DNA from: Paraglomus occultum
Taxonomy: Eukaryota; Glomeromycota; Glomeromycetes; Paraglomerales; Paraglomeraceae
Assembly (NCBI GenBank): GCA_910592205.1
Contig: CAJVPJ010000282.1
Coordinates: 1-30,955 of the forward strand
Length of the DNA: 30,955 nt
Reading direction: 5' to 3'
Within the stretch, counting starts at the first letter, position 1. Each line of letters starts with the position of its first letter. Positions 13,501-21,902 of this stretch are shown here, piece by piece. The notes below the pieces were generated by a model. It was not told where the DNA came from, did not search any database, and saw only the letters and a program-made list of their open reading frames with translations. Both the position numbers and the translations under genes were made by a program.

Positions 13501-13927
13501 TTGCCAGCTCTCGCGGTATAACCAGGCATTGCTCGATCTCGACAAATCACTGACGTCACGTCGGCGACGATTTAACAACAATGTGCTTCCATTATGGGCC
13601 AACAATTTGTTTCCATTAAGGGCCAACAACGATGTGTTTGCATTAAGGGTAAGGGCAACTGTCCATTATCACCTTAATAATCATGATCGCGCGTTGGAAG
13701 ATATCAATAGGGCGCTACGTCATGACGCGCAAAATACAGAGGCGTTGAGACTGAGAGGAGTCATTTATTCTGAGCTCCAGAACTATGACAAGGCATTGAA
13801 CGATCTTAACAGAGTATTGGAGATGAATCCAAATGATACCTATGCAATGAATGTGAGAGAGCTTGTGTTACAGCAGATATATAACGGTGATTACGCAGAT
13901 TTAGATGCTTGGGATGCAAATATATAA
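7522..13927 (+). CDS. Pseudokinase-TPR fusion protein, giant single-exon solenoid
   Basis: Predicted protein of about 2048 residues in three exons: 7522-7707, 7890-8099 and 8177-13927. Introns are 182 and 77 bp. The head is the same kinase family as the minus-strand LRR neighbour: CCSENDI near the start (CYSENDI there), SKLVKE at the first junction, and GSLREYL. The VAIK-like lysine is K39 (VTIKE). The catalytic loop reads HKNL (Asp replaced by N131), and the DFG segment reads TFD (T148, F149, D150), so the head is almost certainly not an active kinase. The C-lobe keeps FSLGVILWEISSGK and CWDKIPEKRPSCKEVY. From residue 264 there are 51 full TPRs and a partial one. The 5' border of exon 2 is uncertain because the obvious acceptor at 7867 would give the wrong frame; AG at 7888-7889 is used here. 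The likely role is protein binding or scaffolding, which is inference. Confidence 0.85.
8110..8133 (+). repeat. TCG trinucleotide microsatellite inside an intron
   Basis: About seven TCG-type units lie ten bases after the donor (8100) of the 77-bp intron that splits the kinase catalytic loop. They occupy roughly a third of the intron, so length change here could affect splicing. Confidence 0.8.
8570..13837 (+). repeat. 51 tandem TPRs, 34 residues (102 bp) each
   Basis: I counted every unit. There are 51, following AxxLSRRGxVYxxLxQYDxA then LxDLNKSLxIEPND. All are 34 residues except the third (35, one extra Asn) and the 49th (55, with a 21-residue insertion). The total of 1756 residues matches the span exactly. 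A truncated unit follows, ending in DLDAWDANI. Helix A carries the G-x-x-Y pattern and helix B the A-L-x-D/F pattern typical of canonical TPRs. Units are related but clearly diverged, so this is not a recent amplification. The whole array is in one exon. Confidence 0.95.
13580..13651 (+). repeat. 24-bp microduplication inside TPR unit 49
   Basis: Two 24-bp units (13580-13603 and 13604-13627) encode NVLPLWAN and NLFPLRAN. A related segment follows, encoding DVFALRVRA, the normal start of the next TPR. The insertion therefore looks like a local duplication of the helix-A start. It follows an Arg-rich stretch (TSRRRRF) not seen elsewhere in the array. Confidence 0.75.
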
Positions 13928-15478
13928 ACCGCTATTATTAATATGTTGAGAATATCGAGAGCCAAGCGTCGGCCTCAAAAAAAGGTCATTATCACAAGCA
14001 AAGACTGTAACCAGTCGTCTGCATATAATGGCGCGTAATTAGACATGAATGTAGATATTTTATTTTTATTATTGTCATTATATTTATTTATTTTTGAACA
14101 TTTTATAATAAACTCTATTAAACAACTGTATCGAGTGTGTGCGTCATATTCATGTTGCGTTGAATGCATACTAATTGTTCAGGAGAATTGTTAAAGGGTT
14201 GGTTCAAGAATTAAACTTCCGATTGATTATGTATTAACTAATAATAATAATAAGTAACCCACACTTAAAATCGCTTACACCTACGCCTATCCGCACTTGC
14301 CTTTGTACGAATGTATAGTCTAACCTTATTGGATCTATAGCGTGTCATTGCTGCATACTAATACCCCCGAAGTAAATGGTTTGTGGAATGAAGCTATTAA
14401 AGAAACAAGACACAAAATTCCATTCAACGTACGAAAATGGAAACCTTGCATATTGCACTGATGTATAATGTATTGTTTTAATAATGTGTTTTTGATAACT
14501 ATTTTTATTTTTGCTTTCTGTAGTTTGCGGGAATTGTTAAAACGAATAAGGAGAAATCAATGTTCCCCTTATTTTGTACTCCACAAAAAAAGACGAATGA
14601 TAAGATAAAATTGCAAATGATAAACGTCAGAGTCTCAACCCCGCTAAGGAACAGTTTGATATTGTAGGGATACAAGTAGCGGGAAATATATTACACTTGA
14701 TTGGGATAAAGTCAATATACCCGGATACTACCATCTTCAATCAGCTGAATTCCTGTACAATTATCGGACAAAAGGGTCGTATCTAAATTTATAGAAACTT
14801 TATTAATTTTACAGAATACAATAATTACTAATTTTGTTCTATCACGCATCAGTGGTTACATCAGAAAGACAGTTTCCACTCCACGAGATTTCGTTAGATG
14901 TACTTCTTTTTTTGTATTTTATATTTATCTCAATAAAGATAGCCCCTGGTGGTGACATCGTCAAGTTTATCGAAAAACTACAATGATGTATAATGGTTTT
15001 TGATTGGACGATCGACACATATACACGCGGAGCATAACAATCAGGCCAATTTTAATATATTAGTATGAGATATAAATAACGTCATTATCATCATCAATCA
15101 CAACTCATTGGAGAATCAAAGTTTTTCATAGCGTGTAGACAGTAATAGTCCTTCGCTCCGGACAATCAATGGCTACTTACTGTTACCTCCGCTTCCCACG
15201 AGGACATCAGATTTAGAAATTCTATTTCTAACAGCTTGTCGAGTAGTGTTGCTTTTAAGTCCCCTGCCTATTAGTTAATACACCGCAAACTTTTTTATTC
15301 CAGAACCCACCACACCCGATTACTGAATTTGATTAATACCCCTTACATTTATGTGAATTTTATACGCAATGTTACGTGTCACATTTATTTTAAATATAAG
15401 CGTAAATTACATCGATACTATTGTTCCCGTTTGTGGAAACAATCATAACAATCACGACGTCATATTCTCACGGCTAAT
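13928..15478. other. Gene-free region after the TPR gene
   Basis: An AATAAA at 14107-14112, 180 bases past the stop, is a candidate polyadenylation signal for the TPR gene. The remainder is AT-rich with no recognisable coding region or element. Confidence 0.45.
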
Positions 15479-15595
15479 GTGAGTCTAAACACGCAAGCAC
15501 GCGTCTCCTCATACACATATATATATACCCATCTATCCCACTCTTCTCCTCCAAAGTTTAATACACATCCACAGTCATCACTCTATAGCACATAC

Positions 15596-15698
15596 TCTAC
15601 TACCACCTCTGCTACCACCTCTACTACCACTCTGCTACACCTCTGCTACATCTCTACTACCACTCTGTTATCACTCTGCTACACCTCTGCTACCACTG
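15596..15698 (+). repeat. Imperfect CTAC/CACC/CTCTG tandem repeat
   Basis: This pyrimidine-rich strand is built from variants of CTACCACCTCTG. Translated, it gives Thr/Ser/Leu-rich low-complexity peptide in any frame. It lies just upstream of the Thr-rich ORF at 15805 and may be part of the same locus or a free minisatellite. Confidence 0.75.
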
Positions 15699-15804
15699 AG
15701 TATGAAGCTATCAAGAACTGCAGTCAGTATGGAGAAGAGATTTCAACGGATGCCTACTACCACCAGCACACAGAGCCAGAGCCTGGGAATTCTCTAGGTG
15801 GATT

Positions 15805-16197
15805 ATGGGATTGGAATTTGTTACCTCTGAAACCACACATGCCGACGCTACCACCTTCACCGCGTCTACCTCTGAAACCACCTCCGCCGACGCTACCACC
15901 GACGCCACCATGACCACCTCGGATATCATTTATATTAAGATTAATCTCATTGGTATCCGAGACCACGAATGCCAACCCGGCGACATCCATCTCCCTCTCC
16001 ATCCCCATCTAATGATGATAATACGAGTGCTCTGTTGGAACAACATCCCGTACACAAAGTATTTTGAGTTTTGTTCGCTGAGGAACTGGTCCCTCCGCAG
16101 CTACGTCGAGCTCATAATTAATAATTATGAGCTCGCCGAAAAAGATGAGGCACACTCCATCTTTTATTTAACGTTGCAACATATAATAAATTTCTAA
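15805..16197 (+). CDS. Small ORF, Thr-rich N-terminus, unknown conserved module (copy 1)
   Basis: 130 codons, function not recognised. Residues 7-36 are two 15-residue Thr-rich units (TSETTHADATT and TSETTSADATT). They are followed by a module running INLIGIRDHECQPGDI, then a 20-residue insertion, then PYTKYFEFC, YVELIIN and EKDEAHSIFYLTLQHIIN, ending at a stop. The module, without the insertion, recurs in the next ORF with mostly synonymous changes in this frame, which argues that it is or was translated. The 60-bp insertion is flanked by ACATC direct repeats. The true start and any introns are unclear; the Thr-rich part could belong to an upstream exon. Not assignable to a known family by eye. 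Confidence 0.4.
   Translation: MGLEFVTSETTHADATTFTASTSETTSADATTDATMTTSDIIYIKINLIGIRDHECQPGDIHLPLHPHLMMIIRVLCWNNIPYTKYFEFCSLRNWSLRSYVELIINNYELAEKDEAHSIFYLTLQHIINF
15823..15912 (+). repeat. Two 45-bp direct repeats encoding Thr-rich units
   Basis: 15823-15867 and 15868-15912 share ACCTCTGAAACCAC and GCCGACGCTACCACC in the same order. In frame they encode T-S-E-T-T-x-A-D-A-T-T units. Confidence 0.8.
16107..16135. repeat. Near-perfect palindrome in copy 1
   Basis: The 13-base arms CGAGCTCATAATT and AATTATGAGCTCG are separated by AAT. In the plus frame the palindrome encodes the conserved ELIINNYEL segment. Confidence 0.85.
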
Positions 16198-16206
16198 AAG
16201 TTCGGG

Positions 16207-16557
16207 ATGTCGCCCAAAAATTCCTCTCTGAATCGTATGGCACCAACATTTCCAAGGATAGATATCAACATTAATCTCATTGGTATCCGAAACCGCCAAT
16301 GCAAACCCGGCGACATCCCGTACACAAAGTATTTTGAGTTTTGTCCGTTGGAGACCTGGTTCCTTTACGACTACGTCGAGCTCATAATTAATTATGAGCT
16401 CTCTGAAAAAGATGAGGCTCATTCCATCTTTTATCTCACCTTGCAACATATAATCAATTACACGACGTTGCAAAAAGTTGGGGATGTCGCCCAAATACAT
16501 TACCCGTACGAAACGACAATCAAACAAGGAGCGTCCCTAAAATTCTCGATAATATGA
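16207..16557 (+). CDS. Small ORF, unknown conserved module (copy 2)
   Basis: 116 codons, function not recognised. It repeats the module of the preceding ORF: INLIGIRNRQCKPGDI, PYTKYFEFC, YVELIINYEL, EKDEAHSIFYLTLQHIIN. It then extends past the point where copy 1 stops, through LQKVGDVAQIHYPYETTI and KQGASLKFSII. Between the copies, differences in the HSIFYLTLQHII stretch fall at third codon positions or switch Leu codons, and leave the amino acids unchanged. No signal peptide, membrane helix or known motif is seen. It may be one exon of a longer gene, since coding-like fragments continue downstream. Confidence 0.4.
   Translation: MSPKNSSLNRMAPTFPRIDININLIGIRNRQCKPGDIPYTKYFEFCPLETWFLYDYVELIINYELSEKDEAHSIFYLTLQHIINYTTLQKVGDVAQIHYPYETTIKQGASLKFSII
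16378..16401. repeat. Perfect 24-bp palindrome in copy 2
   Basis: The half-site GAGCTCATAATT is followed directly by its reverse complement. Copy 1 carries the same palindrome with three extra bases (AAT) at the centre, which adds one Asn codon and keeps the frame. Confidence 0.95.
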
Positions 16558-16957
16558 TCGAATACATGGACATTATGATCGATATTAATGTTGATACTCT
16601 TTTCCTTCATCCGCCTATACCATCGAACCCAAGACAACACGTTGAGTATCGGAATAGAAAGCCCGCACGGACAGCAGAATCAACTTATACACAAGCTCGT
16701 GGCCTTTCCTAAGCTACTGGAGCCAATAGAAAGTATATAATCAACAATGACGGTATAGCAGAAATGGTCGAACACCCCACAGAGACCGACAACCTTGAAC
16801 AAAGGATTATATGTTTACATGGTGAATAAGGATTTAGAAAATTCGCAGAAAAACATTAAGAGGATATACGTAGGTGGTACAACATTGACGAAAGATGACG
16901 AAACTTTAAAGAGATCTATAGTTTCTAATTGTGTCGAATCCCGAGTATTAAAATGAA
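16554..16957 (+). pseudogene. Broken coding-like fragments, possible HMG-box relic
   Basis: From 16554 an open frame runs MIEYMDIMIDINVDTLF, then PRQHVEYRNRKPARTAEST before a stop at about 16710. The R-x-R-K-P-A-R-T-A segment resembles the start of MATA-type HMG boxes, which are abundant in Glomeromycotina. An expected aromatic-basic continuation is found only in a different frame, interrupted by stops. Further open pieces follow, including one ending in VNKDLENSQKNIKRIYVGG and CVESRVLK. This could be a decayed HMG gene or spliced exons of an unrecognised gene. Confidence 0.3.
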
Positions 16958-17867
16958 ATCCACCATCGACATATTAAGATCTTATCTTATAGATATAATA
17001 GCAATAACAGATTAGTAATTAAAAAGAGTAGCGGCTAAATATAGATTAATTAATGTTCTGAAAAGTATATAAGCACATAGAATTTACTTAGCATCGGTGT
17101 GTTCGTAAATTTCAAGTTTAATCCTTAATTCCTTACATCGAAGACGTTCGAGTTTCCTTATTTCTTATTAAATAAACGAGTATCCATTTACTCTAACATA
17201 TTAATTCTTTCTTTGAATAATCCGTTATATATTTTAGCTACCTGCATTGGATACCCCACTAATTACGTGATTAATTTAAGTCACGAGCGTTTCAGCTTCA
17301 GCTTCAGCCCCCACAATTATTATTTCTCAACGCGTTATATTGCTTATTAAGACCCCAACTATAGACTACCGAATTAATCCTCCGGTAAAGAGTAGCATTC
17401 GTTTCTCGAGAATAACCAATTATATAGGATTAGTGTGTGCGATCCGTATACGAATACATCAGCACGTCAAAGCCTAATTAAAGGTCACTAACCGTTTGTT
17501 ACGTTTAGCTATCGCTGAGGTGAGCCACACTCCTACGACGGTGCCGCAGCTAAATCTCAAACCGAGACAGTAGTTACTCGCTCTCCCGTGACTATTGCGT
17601 CGACACAAAAACTCATGAATAATAGAAAGGTAAGCATAATAAATATAATTATGAGATTTCATGGGGCTTATAGCCAAATGGTTGTACCTACTGGATACGT
17701 TACTAGTAGGGTGCGTTTGTTGATACGCTACTAGCAAACAATCAGGGAATATATTTTTCGTAAAGATCTATGTATTTATCTATTGATGTATTCCTGCACC
17801 GCACCGCCACCAATCTTATTTTTGCATTATTGTGTTTACTGGGAAATATTGTTTTTGCTTTTTATAG
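16958..17867. other. Gene-free stretch before the kinase relic
   Basis: No recognisable coding region. A short CAGCTT triplication near 17292 is the only simple repeat noted. Any upstream exons of the kinase relic would lie here, but I could not identify them. Confidence 0.4.
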
Positions 17868-18356
17868 GCTGCTACACATTCATGTGTTCATTATTACAAG
17901 TCTGAAATGAAACCGAACCGTTGGTATGCGATCTTGGTCTTTCCCAATCGGTAAATTCACACCATTTATTGCACCGGAAGTTTTCCATACCCGCAAATTT
18001 ACTCAGAAATCGAACATTTATTCTTTTGGTATTATCATGCATGCATTTGATGGCTACTGGTGAATCACCGTTTAGAGACAGGTAGTTCGATAGAAGTTTA
18101 GCATGCGATATTATGGGTGGACTACGGCCATTGATGCCTGATTACAATACAAGAAACTTTTGAGCTGTGTTGTGATACGCGTCCAGAGAATGGAGAGAAA
18201 CTTTGGCATTATATTTGCGAGCTTTTCCCAGAAAAAGATAATCATGTCAGTGCATGGGGTGCTATCTATGTAGAAACCTTGTCACGTCTCGAGAAGGAGA
18301 GTAAATATTCTAGCACGCCCTTGCCTACTGGAGGTTTGCCTAAACCAAGAAAATAG
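17868..18356 (+). pseudogene. Disabled TKL-type kinase C-lobe pseudogene
   Basis: Kinase landmarks appear in the right order but in different frames. LLHIH follows an AG at 17867. LVCDLGLSQS at about 17921 contains a DLG version of the DFG motif. FIAPEV and FTQKSNIYSFGIIMH represent the APE motif and helix F. HLMATGESPFRDR and CDIMGGLRPLMPDYNT lie in a third frame and are interrupted by TAG at 18083. The tail CCDTRPENGEKLWHYICELF is in yet another frame and ends in GGLPKPRK before the stop at 18354-18356. At least three frameshifts and one in-frame stop disable it. The tail resembles ordinary catalytic-type TKL kinases of these fungi more than the two pseudokinase heads in this window. No N-lobe was found. 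Confidence 0.8.
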
Positions 18357-19575
18357 CTATGGTTCGGATTCAGTTGCAGGTATGAAGACAACAGTTGATT
18401 ATAAATGAACAATATTAATATAGTTCATTGTTTATGATCTAGTGACACAAACATTCTTTGACTAAAACAGTTATTTATCAAGGATATAAATTAAAATATG
18501 TCAATATGGATTGAGTTAAAAGGTACCAAAACAAAATCGCATGTTTACTGTTAGAACATTCGAATATATGCGACTGAAATCCACGTGTTTCCTTTTTCCC
18601 CAAATTGACAGAATATAACGAATGTGTTCAGTCCGTAATAAACTAACGACATTGTCACGCCAAGAGATCGAATTTGACTATCTATTGTAATATATTTTTA
18701 CCAGCGAAAAAATAAAATCAATCTTTAAAGAAACGCCTCTGACGCAGATGGTATTTGCGACACGTCGCCTGATTATACAACTTTTAGGTGGGGAGTTTCG
18801 CGGAGCAAATAAATATTGTTTGTCCACAAAGTCCTTCAAGTCTTATGCTCAGTTATAAACATTTTTTTTATGACAAGAAATCTTCGACTAGTCACAGAAA
18901 GTCAATCCAAAGTCTCTACTCCACGGAACTGCCGTATGCTGGCGCGCGATCAAAATTTGCATAAAGTTAACTAGACACCTTTTTATAATACTTGTAGTTG
19001 AAACGATAATAATGGTGTGTTGATAAATAAATAATAAATTCTCATATTCTCTTACTGTTTATCAATTAAATGATCAGCGTGCATTTGCAGAGATAATTGA
19101 ATAACAGAATATGTTTGCCAATCCGACTTACGTATATCTAAATTAGTATTCGTTATAGTTATTTTAAATTGGTGGGAATTTGTAGACTGATCAACTGTGT
19201 GTGATTGCGTTAATGCCAATGTTAAACGCGTGTGGTGGCAGGTTCCTGATTGTACATATTAGAGGTCATCTCTGAACTAATGTTTCAACACTGATCGCTA
19301 TCAGAATTGGAATGCAAAACGCGTGTGTGAGACATAAAGCGTACGCAATCGCTGCGTTTACGTGCATATGCGGTAGCACGAGGTCTATCCACCATATTAA
19401 GATCACGTCTGTCAAAGTGGTGTTGACGTATTTGAAAGTCTCTCCTTCCATGTTTTGGTCCTTATCTACCAATATTACATAAATCCACAGTACAGTTACT
19501 CACTCTTTAATAATACTTTATTAAGATATTCAGTTAACAATCAAAATAACGACAAGATAAAAAAGGTAATAGCAA
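18357..19575. other. Gene-free region between kinase relic and NPR3
   Basis: AT-rich with no supported gene. An AATAAA on the minus strand at 19522-19517, 54 bases past the NPR3 stop, is the likely polyadenylation signal of that gene. A 68-codon open frame at 19472-19266 on the minus strand is hydrophobic, but has no family resemblance and no room for upstream exons. Confidence 0.45.
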
Positions 19576-21717
19576 TTAATCATAAAGACAATAAATACAA
19601 TAATTATAATGCCACAATACATACAAGGCGTTCAACGCCTCAAACTGATCAGTCACCAAGCGTAAATCTTTCCGAGATATGTTTTCTCGCAACAGTATTT
19701 CTTCAAGATAATGGTGTCCGTTAAAGTATTGTGTCAATCTAAGGATGTCGTCGTTATAATAAATGCAGGTTAATTATAACAGCACAGCATCCTCAACCGC
19801 ATCATCAAACTGATTACCTGTCAAAGAGAGATCGTATCTCTTCAGGCCTCCTGGCAGTAATGTTATTAAGCCAATTACGCTCTGCATCGCTTGCTTGTTC
19901 AGGAGGCGCAATTGGTGTTGATATAATCTTAGAGTGATCATAACTTCCTTCTCTTAATTTCCTTTCGTATTCGTCGCGCGTACATCCCATATGAACATAT
20001 GGTGGGACCATTACAAGGATGTACGCATGCAATTGTACGATAAGATCCTTACGCAAAAGGTAAGCAATAGCGTCAAAATAAATCGTCTTCTGCTCTTTGA
20101 AAGTGGTGGGAATGATGTCTTCCAATTTGCTAGGCGCAGGAGTATTTAGCTCGGACAGTAATGTTATTAGGTCCAAGTTCGGACAGTGTTGACTGAAATC
20201 AGCAGTTAGCGCGTTCAGGCTTGGAGAAAGCGCGTGTGAACAAGAGATTGAGTTAGAATTGCTAGACAATACATAACGACAGATAAACAAGCTTTTTTAC
20301 AAATTAAAACTACTTACGATCTTAGATCCGCCGTTGGAGAGGTAACATAACATCAATCAGTTTTGCTTTTCTCCAATAAATGAGATGCGCTACTATTCTG
20401 TAAATCTGTGCCGGAGAACAGTCGAGTAAACTAATTAGATCTCCGAGCCTAAAGACAAACCGTTAAATTATTATTAGTATGGAGAAATGCCACTACGGCC
20501 GTAACGCGTAATCGGTAGCCTATCGAGCACTCACATCTAAAAATATAACTCAAAGGATTGTTGCTCACCTTTGTGTAGGGGTAATAACTTGTATAAGCTG
20601 AACTAGTGTGGGATTTGCGTCCAAAGGCATAGCTTTCAAAATATCTTGAGGATCCTCTAACAATAAGAGTGTCTTGTGCGGAGTTATGACTGGAAATTGT
20701 GTATATTCATACAAATCCTGTCTATTGTCGTCTTGGTCAGGTGAAAACGATGGTATCTGCAATGAGATGTCAATATAATCATTAACAAGGGCGTGAGCTG
20801 TTGAGTCTATGGATATTGCATCATAGACATCCGCTATCGTCCTAGCAAGAGTACTTTTTTTCAAAGTTATTTGCATAAGCTCATCTGCCGATTTATCTGT
20901 TATACAAAGTGCATTAGCGGTGTAGTCATGCAAAGAGAATAGACATGTTAAACCTACAAACGTATTATGCGGGTATAAGCACATACCTAATCTTGCAGCA
21001 TCTTTCAATTGCATTATCAAGTCAGCTTGCTGTCTCACATAATCACATCTGTCTTGTTCATAGTAGAGAGCAGCAGTGATTTTTGCTATAACATGCTTGA
21101 ACATTTTATCCACGTGCTGAATCAATTCCAGTTCAGGCGGTTCCAGAACAAAGACCAGATGAAAATCGGTCAGCCGGTTCGCTGGTTTCGTTGTTGACGG
21201 CACCTTTGCTCCGGCGGGTTGGTCAATATCTTGACTGTCCGTTACGTTTTCGTCGTCGTCTTTTTTTTTTATCTTCCCGCAAGTCAATATCCCGTGATCT
21301 TTGTTCGGCTTTGGTGCAAGATATGGGTTGGCCCAAAAACGTCATTCCATCGACGGTAAGTTGAAAGTCCTTGATACTGCCAGATCTTGGCAATAACAAA
21401 TCTGCCAAATACGATTTCTTGAAACCAAGTAGAATCTCATCCCCATCGTCATTTCGTGAAGCGCCACCGACTCTTCTTCTTGAAGGGGTTGGATCGAAAT
21501 CATCGGTATCCAATTCCATACGCGACAGTGTAGATCGTTTATCGGTATCATCTCCTGGAACGTTCTCGTTTATCGTCTCCGTGTCAGATTCTTCATCCCC
21601 GGTCGTGTAATCTATTATTTCATGTTTTCGCTGTGGATCCTTTGGATAATTGAAAATAAAGCGACCATGTCCTCCACTTGATTTCGTGACAAGTAAAATG
21701 GCACAGAGAGATGTCAT
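19576..21717 (-). CDS. NPR3: GATOR1 complex subunit NPR3/NPRL3
   Basis: The protein begins MTSLCAILLVTKSSGGHGRF and contains FIFNYPKDP, DFHLVFVLEPPELE, ALYYEQDRCDYV, DYIDISLQIPSF, IYRIVAHLIYWRKAKLID, YFDAIAYLLRKDLIVQLH and YFNGHHYLEEILLRENISR. These match the NPRL3 family in order. GATOR1 inhibits TORC1 at the vacuole through Rag GTPases when amino acids are scarce. Exons: 21717-20987, 20896-20569, 20448-20318, 20261-19818 and 19738-19576. Introns are 90, 120, 56 and 79 bp, GT..AG. Phases agree throughout only if two single-base anomalies are allowed: one extra A in an A10 run (minus strand, 21261-21270) and one missing T near 20350. They offset each other, giving about 598 residues. Both are at homopolymers or short runs, so sequencing error is likely; a real pseudogene or slippage is possible. 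An upstream in-frame Met at 21756 is less likely as start. Confidence 0.9.
20897..20986 (-). other. NPR3 intron 1, 90 bp, length divisible by three and stop-free
   Basis: A strong GTATGT donor and TAACAG acceptor are present. Its length and lack of stops let the reading frame pass through it, adding 30 residues if retained. Family alignment (LKDAARL joined to DKSADELM) supports removal. Confidence 0.75.
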
Positions 21718-21883
21718 CTTCAAATGTCTGCACTCGGGCGTGAATATGTGCAGCACAAGAAGAGTAAATTGAAATCACATGACCAGCACAATTAACGCAC
21801 GACTATATACGGGGCCAAAACCGACAAAGTGAATATCTGACGTAATTGAGACATTGCATTGGAATCAATCACTTGGATGACAT

Positions 21884-21900
21884 TCTCTCTCTCTCTCTCT
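21884..21900. repeat. CT dinucleotide run
   Basis: About eight CT units lie immediately 3' of the VMA22 stop codon and upstream of the NPR3 start, in the 185-bp gap between the two genes. Confidence 0.9.
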
Positions 21901-21902
21901 GC

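Noticed and set aside
15479-15913. 144-codon plus-strand Thr/Ser/Pro-rich open frame
   Set aside because: Most of it is simple repeat, and its frame differs from the conserved module; low complexity alone can keep it open.
16168-16527. Minus-strand open frame across the paralogous ORF pair
   Set aside because: Substitutions between copies are synonymous in the plus frame, not in this one, so the plus strand is the better coding candidate.
14880-18930. Short similar words (CTCCACG near 14880 and 18920)
   Set aside because: Too short to indicate a repeat family or long terminal repeats.
19266-19472. Hydrophobic minus-strand open frame resembling a membrane segment
   Set aside because: No family resemblance, and NPR3 ends only about 100 bp upstream on the same strand, leaving no room for further exons.
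21342-21610. Open frames on both strands inside NPR3 exon 1
   Set aside because: Shadows of the NPR3 coding frame, which is supported by homology.
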